Source: a bacterium (GTDB lineage Bacteria; SZUA-79; Acidulodesulfobacterales; Acidulodesulfobacteraceae). Taken from it: a DNA stretch of 37,461 bases. Shown in pieces: positions 33,170 through 37,461 of the stretch; positions within the stretch are counted from its first letter, which is position 1; the number at the start of each line of letters is the position of its first letter. A program made the translations under genes and the position numbers. Under the pieces are notes generated by a model. It had not been told where the DNA came from. It saw only the letters and a list, made by a program, of their open reading frames with translations, and searched no databases. The stretch lies in the NCBI GenBank assembly GCA_021806885.1, contig JAKAPT010000007.1:1-37461 (forward strand), given 5' to 3'.

Positions 33170-34472
33170 AGTCCTTGTCCTTCCCCCATAGGGATTTAAG
33201 CCTTTCTTTTATCTCTTTTTCCTTTCCCATAGAGGCCGGGCGGTAATAAACCTTCTTTTTAAGCTCGTCCGGCAGAAACGATTGTTTCGCGAAATGCTCC
33301 TCGTATCCATGGTCATACCTGTAACCCTTATGATAGCCTAAATTCTTCATCAGCTTTGTCGGCGCGTTTCTTAAGTGAAGGGGAACCTGGGCGCCCGGAT
33401 GGTTCTGCGCGTCGCTCATAGCCTCTTCTATCCCCATATAGCTCGCATTGGATTTGGGACAGGAGGCAAGGTAGGTTGCCGCCTGGGCGAGTATGATGCG
33501 GGCCTCCGGCATACCAACGACGTTTACGGCGTTAAAACAGCTTACGGCCGTTACCAGCGCCTGTGGATCCGCGTTTCCGATGTCCTCGGAGGCAAGGATT
33601 ATCATCCTTCTCGCGATAAATTTAATATCCTCGCCGGATTCGAGCATCCTGGCGAGCCAGAAGAGCGCCCCGTCGGGGTCGCTTCCCCTCATGCTCTTAA
33701 TAAACGCGGAAATAGTGTTATAATGCTCCTCGCCCGTCTTGTCGTACCTGGGTTTTCTGAGGTATGCCTCTTTTATCGTTTCAGATTTGAGCAGAGTCTC
33801 GTTTTTCGCTTCGCCAAGATTTACGGCGATCTCAAGGGCGTTCAGGAGAATCCTCGCGTCCCTGCCGGAATACTTGATGAGCGCCTCTCTTCCGCCGTCA
33901 TCTATTTTAATGTTTTTATTTTTTAAAACCTCGTCGGTTTTAAGCGCCCTGTCTATAACCCTTGAAAGGTCCTCGTCCGAAAGGGGCTCCAGCGTGAAAA
34001 CCGACGCCCTCGACAGTATGGGTGAATTTATCTCGAATGAGGGATTTTCGGTCGTGGCTCCTATCAATATGAGGCTCCCGTTTTCTATGGAATGAAGAAG
34101 GAGGTCCTGCTGGGACTTGTTGAACCTGTGGATTTCGTCTATGAAAAGCATTACGGGCTTCTGATAAAGCCTTATGCTCTCATCAGCTTTGGCTATAAAT
34201 TCCCTGAGTTCCTTGACCCCGGCAAGGACGGCCGAAATCGAATAGAAATCGTAATGGAGCGCCCCGGCTATAATGCCCGCGAGGGTGGTCTTTCCGCTTC
34301 CCGGAGGGCCCCATAAAATCATCGAGCGGATGAATTTAGAATCAATCATTTGCCGGAGGGGCTTGCCCTCTCCTATAAGGTGCTTCTGCCCTATAAAACC
34401 GGAAATGTCCTTCGGCCTCAGCCTGTCCGCGAGCGGCGGCAAAAAGCCTTCGTCATTATTGAAAAGGTCCAT
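33159..34472 (-). CDS. rarA: Replication-associated recombination AAA+ ATPase RarA/MgsA
   Basis: The 437-residue clamp-loader-like ATPase acts at stalled replication forks. It starts with the family's MDLF...PLADRLRPKDISGFIGQKHLIGEGKPLRQMI. Walker A is WGPPGSGKTTLAGIIA and Walker B MLFIDEIHRFNKSQQD, with sensor 1 LIGATTENPSFE and the SRASVF arginine region. The C-terminal tetramerisation part (MRGSDPDGALFWLARMLESGED, PLHLRNAPTKLMKNLGYHKGYRYDH) is intact. The MDLF start fixes the ATG. There is no ribosome site, and a TGATATAAT promoter lies only 9 bases before the ATG, so the mRNA is probably leaderless. Confidence 0.95.
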   Translation of the reverse strand: MDLFNNDEGFLPPLADRLRPKDISGFIGQKHLIGEGKPLRQMIDSKFIRSMILWGPPGSGKTTLAGIIAGALHYDFYSISAVLAGVKELREFIAKADESIRLYQKPVMLFIDEIHRFNKSQQDLLLHSIENGSLILIGATTENPSFEINSPILSRASVFTLEPLSDEDLSRVIDRALKTDEVLKNKNIKIDDGGREALIKYSGRDARILLNALEIAVNLGEAKNETLLKSETIKEAYLRKPRYDKTGEEHYNTISAFIKSMRGSDPDGALFWLARMLESGEDIKFIARRMIILASEDIGNADPQALVTAVSCFNAVNVVGMPEARIILAQAATYLASCPKSNASYMGIEEAMSDAQNHPGAQVPLHLRNAPTKLMKNLGYHKGYRYDHGYEEHFAKQSFLPDELKKKVYYRPASMGKEKEIKERLKSLWGKDKDYGE

Positions 34473-34481
34473 ATAACAGAT

Positions 34482-34490
34482 ATTATATCA
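34482..34490 (-). promoter_or_regulatory. Extended -10 promoter of rarA
   Basis: The minus strand reads TGATATAAT, followed by 9 bases and then ATG. It diverges from the ccdA promoter, and the two share the nonamer. No conventional -35 is seen. Confidence 0.55.
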
Positions 34491-34610
34491 TAGTGGAGAC
34501 TACTTCAGCCAAAGCAGCAGGTGAGGAAGAGTTACAAACATCATACCGGACGGAAGAACGAAACACCTTTTAGGAAGATATATAAATAAATTAAATTTTA
34601 GCCCCGAATA

Positions 34611-34619
34611 TGATATAAT
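34611..34619 (+). promoter_or_regulatory. Extended -10 promoter of ccdA
   Basis: TGATATAAT, with TTAAAT 17 bases before TATAAT as a weak -35. Transcription would start near 34626, about 20 bases before the ATG, leaving room for a GGGGGT ribosome site. Confidence 0.55.
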
Positions 34620-34646
34620 ACCTGGAAATTTACACTCGGGGGTCAA

Positions 34647-35450
34647 ATGACGAACATAGGTGTCCAAAGCAGTTTTTTTGTTCCGGCTGTTCCGGCGATG
34701 GTTGCCTTCCTTGCCGGATTTTTCTCTTTCCTGAGCCCATGCGTTTTTCCCCTTATCCCCTCTTATTTGTCTTACATATCGGGGTTTTCCGTCGCGGACA
34801 TATCAGGGGCGGGCGAAGGTATTCCTGCGGGAGAACCGGGGGCTAAGGCCGGGGCAAGAATTTCTGTCATTATAAATTCGCTTTTTTTCATACTGGGTTT
34901 TACGATAGTTTTCGTTCTCCTGGGTCTATTCAGCACCACGGTGGCAGGTTTCATAAAATCTACTGTCGTAATGAGGATTAGCGGGGTAATAATTGTTATT
35001 ATGGGTTTTTATATTACAGGGGCGTTTAACAACATAAAGGTCCTTTCTTTCCTGAACCGCGAGGCCCAGTTCAACCTGAAAAACAAACCCGCGGGCTTTC
35101 TTGGCAGCGCGGTAATAGGGGCGATATTCGCTGGGGCGTGGACCCCCTGCGTAGGCCCGATTTTAGCCTCCATACTTTTCATAAGCGCTACCCTTCACAA
35201 CACGACCGAGGGGGGATTTCTTCTTTTTATTTACTCCATGGGGCTTGCCATACCGTTTCTTATAAGCGGAATTTCCCTGAACCTTTTTTTAACGGCCTTC
35301 AAGAGATTCAAAAAATATGTGCGGATAATTCAGATAATAAGCGGTGTAATACTTATCGCGGCGGGCATACTTATATTTTTCAACTACCTTACGTTAATAT
35401 CCTCATATTTCGGAAATATCCTCCACTACAAGATACCCTATGAAGGCTAA
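34647..35450 (+). CDS. ccdA: CcdA-type cytochrome c biogenesis/thiol-transfer membrane protein
   Basis: The 267-residue inner-membrane protein of the DsbD/CcdA family passes reducing equivalents from cytoplasmic thioredoxin to periplasmic thiols, for instance for cytochrome c haem attachment. Six membrane helices are predicted. The redox Cys pair is C32 (FLSPCVFPLIPSYLSYISG) and C168 (AGAWTPCVGPILASI), both in the family contexts. The loop after helix 1 is Gly/Ala/Glu-rich (about 52-71). The thioredoxin-like domains of full-length DsbD are absent, so partner thioredoxins must be elsewhere. It is monocistronic and converges with lgt. Confidence 0.93.
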   Translation: MTNIGVQSSFFVPAVPAMVAFLAGFFSFLSPCVFPLIPSYLSYISGFSVADISGAGEGIPAGEPGAKAGARISVIINSLFFILGFTIVFVLLGLFSTTVAGFIKSTVVMRISGVIIVIMGFYITGAFNNIKVLSFLNREAQFNLKNKPAGFLGSAVIGAIFAGAWTPCVGPILASILFISATLHNTTEGGFLLFIYSMGLAIPFLISGISLNLFLTAFKRFKKYVRIIQIISGVILIAAGILIFFNYLTLISSYFGNILHYKIPYEG

Positions 35451-35451
35451 T

Positions 35452-35510
35452 CGCCGGGCACAGCACGCAACCTGCTATGCGAGTTGTGCCGGAACACGCG
35501 AAGCCCGGCG
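35452..35510. repeat. 59-bp GC-rich imperfect palindrome
   Basis: The outer arms CGCCGGGC (35452-35459) and GCCCGGCG (35503-35510) are perfectly complementary. Inside, GGCACA (35457-35462) pairs with TGTGCC (35485-35490) as an alternative stem. It starts one base after the ccdA stop codon and lies between converging genes. No T tract follows on either side, so it is not a classical terminator. It looks like a small palindromic repeat element; other copies are not seen in this window. Confidence 0.5.
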
Positions 35511-35557
35511 TTATTGGAAACGGTGGCTTTGGAGTATTTTCCTATTTTTGATTTGGG

Positions 35558-36421
35558 CTAAGCCTTTGTGGTTTTATACCTGTAATGGCGGTATATCAGG
35601 ATTATAACGGAACCTATGACTGCAAGCATGCTAAGGACCTGGGATACCCTTATATTGTTTCCAAGCCAAAGGCTGTCCATCCTTGTTCCCTCTGTAAGAA
35701 ACCTCGTTACGCCGTACCATATAAGATAGCCTAAAAGTATCTTCCCCGCAACCCTCGGCTTTTTGCGAGAAAGCCACATCAGGAATATAAAACCAAGAAA
35801 ATCGGGCGCGGATTCCAGGAAAAAGGAAGGAACGAAATGGGAATACATGGTCAGGTCTTCGGGCCTCGCGTACTGGAAGGGATATCCCCAGATTCCGAAT
35901 AAAAGATGTTTGGGCGTATACGCGTTTACGGGGCGAAGCCCTTCCGCTATCGGAATCCCCCATTTCGCGGGATAGCCGAACGCCTGTTGGTCGATAAAGT
36001 TTCCCCACCTGCCTATCGCCTGTCCTAAGAGAAGGCTGGGGGCAAGCATGTCTATATAGAGCCAGAAGTTAAGCTTCTTTACGCGGGTGTATATAAAAAG
36101 CGTCAGAAGCCCGCCTATTTCTCCTCCGTATATCGCAAGACCCCCCTGCCAGATGTAAAAAACCCCAATAAGGTTATGAGCGTAATATCCCCAGGCAAAA
36201 ACGATGTAATACAGGCGGGCAAAAATAATGGAGACCGGGATGGCGAAAACCATTATGTTTATAATGTTTTCGGGGTTCTCTCCCCAGGAGCCGGCCCTGT
36301 AATACGCAATGGCGATTCCTATGACGAATCCTACGCCTATGAGGATTCCGTACCAGTGGACGGGAAAGGGACCGATAAAAAAAATCGGGTTTGGGGCATA
36401 CCAGGAGTTGAAATTGAACAT
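35558..36421 (-). CDS. lgt: Phosphatidylglycerol-prolipoprotein diacylglyceryl transferase
   Basis: The 287-residue inner-membrane enzyme attaches diacylglycerol to the lipobox Cys of prolipoproteins. It has about seven membrane helices. Signatures include VHWYGILIGVGFVIG near the N-terminus, WQGGLAIYGGEIGG (the YGG-containing loop), and GQAIGRWGNFIDQQAFG, in which Asp replaces the usual second Asn while the essential Arg and first Asn are kept. The C-terminal GTRMDSLWLGNNIRVSQVLSM is typical. The gene starts 2 bases after the stop of the LysM-NlpC gene, so the two are one operon. It is a normal-length, probably essential gene. Confidence 0.95.
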   Translation of the reverse strand: MFNFNSWYAPNPIFFIGPFPVHWYGILIGVGFVIGIAIAYYRAGSWGENPENIINIMVFAIPVSIIFARLYYIVFAWGYYAHNLIGVFYIWQGGLAIYGGEIGGLLTLFIYTRVKKLNFWLYIDMLAPSLLLGQAIGRWGNFIDQQAFGYPAKWGIPIAEGLRPVNAYTPKHLLFGIWGYPFQYARPEDLTMYSHFVPSFFLESAPDFLGFIFLMWLSRKKPRVAGKILLGYLIWYGVTRFLTEGTRMDSLWLGNNIRVSQVLSMLAVIGSVIILIYRHYRYKTTKA

Positions 36422-36423
36422 TT

Positions 36424-37461
36424 CTATCTTATATCCTTCGCGAAGGCGTAAGTCTTTTCAAAGTAGGAACTGTAAAGATTGCTTACGGTTACTTCTCCCT
36501 CACCGGAATTAGCATTAATAAATTTTCCATGGCCTATGTAAATCCCCACATGGGAAATATACCTCGCGTATGTCCTAAAAAACACAAGGTCGCCCGGCTC
36601 GAGCCTGTTTTTAGGGACAAAGATGCCGAGCCTTGCCTGTTCCGCCGCGGTCCTTGGCAACTGGATATGTTCCTTAGCAAAAACCTTTTGGACAAAACCA
36701 GAGCAGTCCATGCCGTTTCTAGAGGTTCCGCCCCAGATATACGGAATACCCCTGTACCTAAATGCAACGCGTACAATTTTTTTGCCCTCGGCGTCGTTCG
36801 CGTGAACATTGCACGTAAACCTGCTGTATTCGTATATTTTGAGCCTTTCGCCGGGAAATATCATCGTGCCGCGCAGGCGGTTCATGGACATTATCGAAGC
36901 CACGGTAGTACCGTGGCTTTGGGCTATACTGCTCAATGACTGGCCGGGCCTTACGGTTATAAAAGAAATAAAGGAATAAGGACGCGCGGGGGTAACCCCT
37001 CCCGGAACCTCAAGAACGGAACCTCGTCTTATCATGCTTGTGCGCAGGCTATTAATACGCATTAACTCGGAGACCGACGTACCATATCTCAGGGCTATAA
37101 GTGAAAGAGTATCGCCTGAGCGAACCACGTAACGGGCGTACCGGAGGCTTTTCGCTGCCCGGGCGCGCGGGATTGCGCTCCCTTTTATTCTGAGCCTCTC
37201 GCCGGGGTATATCATAGTGCCCTTAAGGCCGTTCAACGCGACTATATTTGAAACGGTCGTGCCGTGGTCCTGGGCGATAGAACCAAGCGTCTGACCCGGC
37301 CTTACGGATACGAAAGAAGACGAATGGACGGCATGGATTGCGCTCCCTTTTATTCTGAGCCTCTCGCCGGGGTATATCATAGTGCCCTTAAGGCCGTTCA
37401 ACGCGACTATATTTGAAACGGTCGTGCCGTGGTCCTGGGCGATAGAACCAAGCGTCTGACC
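36424..37461 (-). CDS. LysM-NlpC/P60 cell-wall hydrolase (5' end outside window)
   Basis: The open frame runs to the last base of the window, so the N-terminus and signal peptide are missing; the visible part is 345 codons. At least four LysM domains are seen (GQTLGSIAQDHGTT type twice, SGDTLSLIALRYGTS, GQSLSSIAQSHGTT). A C-terminal NlpC/P60 peptidase follows, with C in MDCSGFV, H in ISHVGIYIG and a third polar residue N in FINANSG, where His is more usual. It should cut peptidoglycan stem peptides in the periplasm. The first two LysM units are identical at DNA level over a 165-base period, pointing to a recent duplication. It is co-transcribed with lgt. Confidence 0.92.
   Translation of the reverse strand, partial: GQTLGSIAQDHGTTVSNIVALNGLKGTMIYPGERLRIKGSAIHAVHSSSFVSVRPGQTLGSIAQDHGTTVSNIVALNGLKGTMIYPGERLRIKGSAIPRARAAKSLRYARYVVRSGDTLSLIALRYGTSVSELMRINSLRTSMIRRGSVLEVPGGVTPARPYSFISFITVRPGQSLSSIAQSHGTTVASIMSMNRLRGTMIFPGERLKIYEYSRFTCNVHANDAEGKKIVRVAFRYRGIPYIWGGTSRNGMDCSGFVQKVFAKEHIQLPRTAAEQARLGIFVPKNRLEPGDLVFFRTYARYISHVGIYIGHGKFINANSGEGEVTVSNLYSSYFEKTYAFAKDIR
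37170..37461 (-). repeat. Perfect 127-bp direct repeat encoding LysM units
   Basis: Bases 37170-37296 and 37335-37461 are identical, with a 165-base (55-codon) period. The second copy is cut by the window end, so more copies may follow. The next LysM unit inward (about 37010-37130) is clearly diverged, so only the outer units were recently duplicated. Confidence 0.9.

Noticed and set aside
1-37461. CRISPR arrays, IS transposases, prophage or secondary-metabolite genes
   Set aside because: No regularly spaced repeats, no recognisable transposase or phage protein and no biosynthetic megagene were seen in any frame.

Overview
The window is a densely coded stretch of a Gram-negative chromosome. 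It carries an outer-membrane porin, an RND/OMF tripartite efflux system, Lgt, DsbD-like CcdA and sigma-54 two-component signalling. Base composition is moderate, with many AGG/AGA and ATA codons. The gene mix (DUF5714, BCAM0308-type zinc-ribbon protein, DUF3857-transglutaminase, MctP-like symporter, LDH-like malate dehydrogenase, copper export) suggests a deltaproteobacterial-type anaerobe or microaerophile, perhaps a metal-rich or acidic-habitat lineage. That placement is inference; no marker gene here fixes the taxonomy.

Layout. (1) 200-4110, minus strand: a run of DUF2249, hemerythrin-like, haem-copper-oxidase/NnrS-like membrane protein, DUF59 Fe-S factor, phosphoribosyltransferase and zinc-ribbon protein. 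The first four resemble nitrosative-stress/denitrification accessory clusters. Two near-identical FNR/Dnr-type boxes precede the hemerythrin and DUF59 genes. (2) 4224-5236: a DUF5714 gene and tRNA-Lys(CTT). (3) 5280-9789, minus: a signalling operon of histidine kinase, NtrC-type regulator, GAF-GGDEF cyclase and secreted PLD-like protein, with overlapping genes. (4) 9863-14757, minus: rnr, a UbiB-like gene and ribF. (5) 14855-18588, plus: tRNA-Leu(CAG), a DUF3857/transglutaminase protein, a cob(I)alamin adenosyltransferase and a malate dehydrogenase. (6) 18696-19703: tRNA-Leu(CAA) followed by a vapBC module and a short copy of the tRNA 3' end, looking like a mini-island. (7) 19713-24417, minus: an old-yellow-enzyme reductase, a porin with a Pho-box-like promoter, and a carboxylate symporter with a small two-TM partner. 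(8) 24558-32911, plus: a copper/silver export operon (small Cys/His protein, OMF, MFP, CusA-type RND, CopA-type ATPase). (9) 32921-34472, minus: a DUF167 gene and rarA; divergent ccdA follows. (10) 35558-37461, minus: lgt and a LysM-NlpC/P60 hydrolase that runs off the window end inside a perfect 127-bp repeat.

No CRISPR array, complete IS element, rRNA or prophage was seen. The most noteworthy signals are regulatory: the paired FNR-type boxes, a five-unit 11-bp Pho-like repeat before the porin, a vapBC promoter overlapped by a 13-bp-arm operator, and several genes whose -10 box lies only 8-9 bases (or about 6) before the start codon, suggesting leaderless mRNAs.
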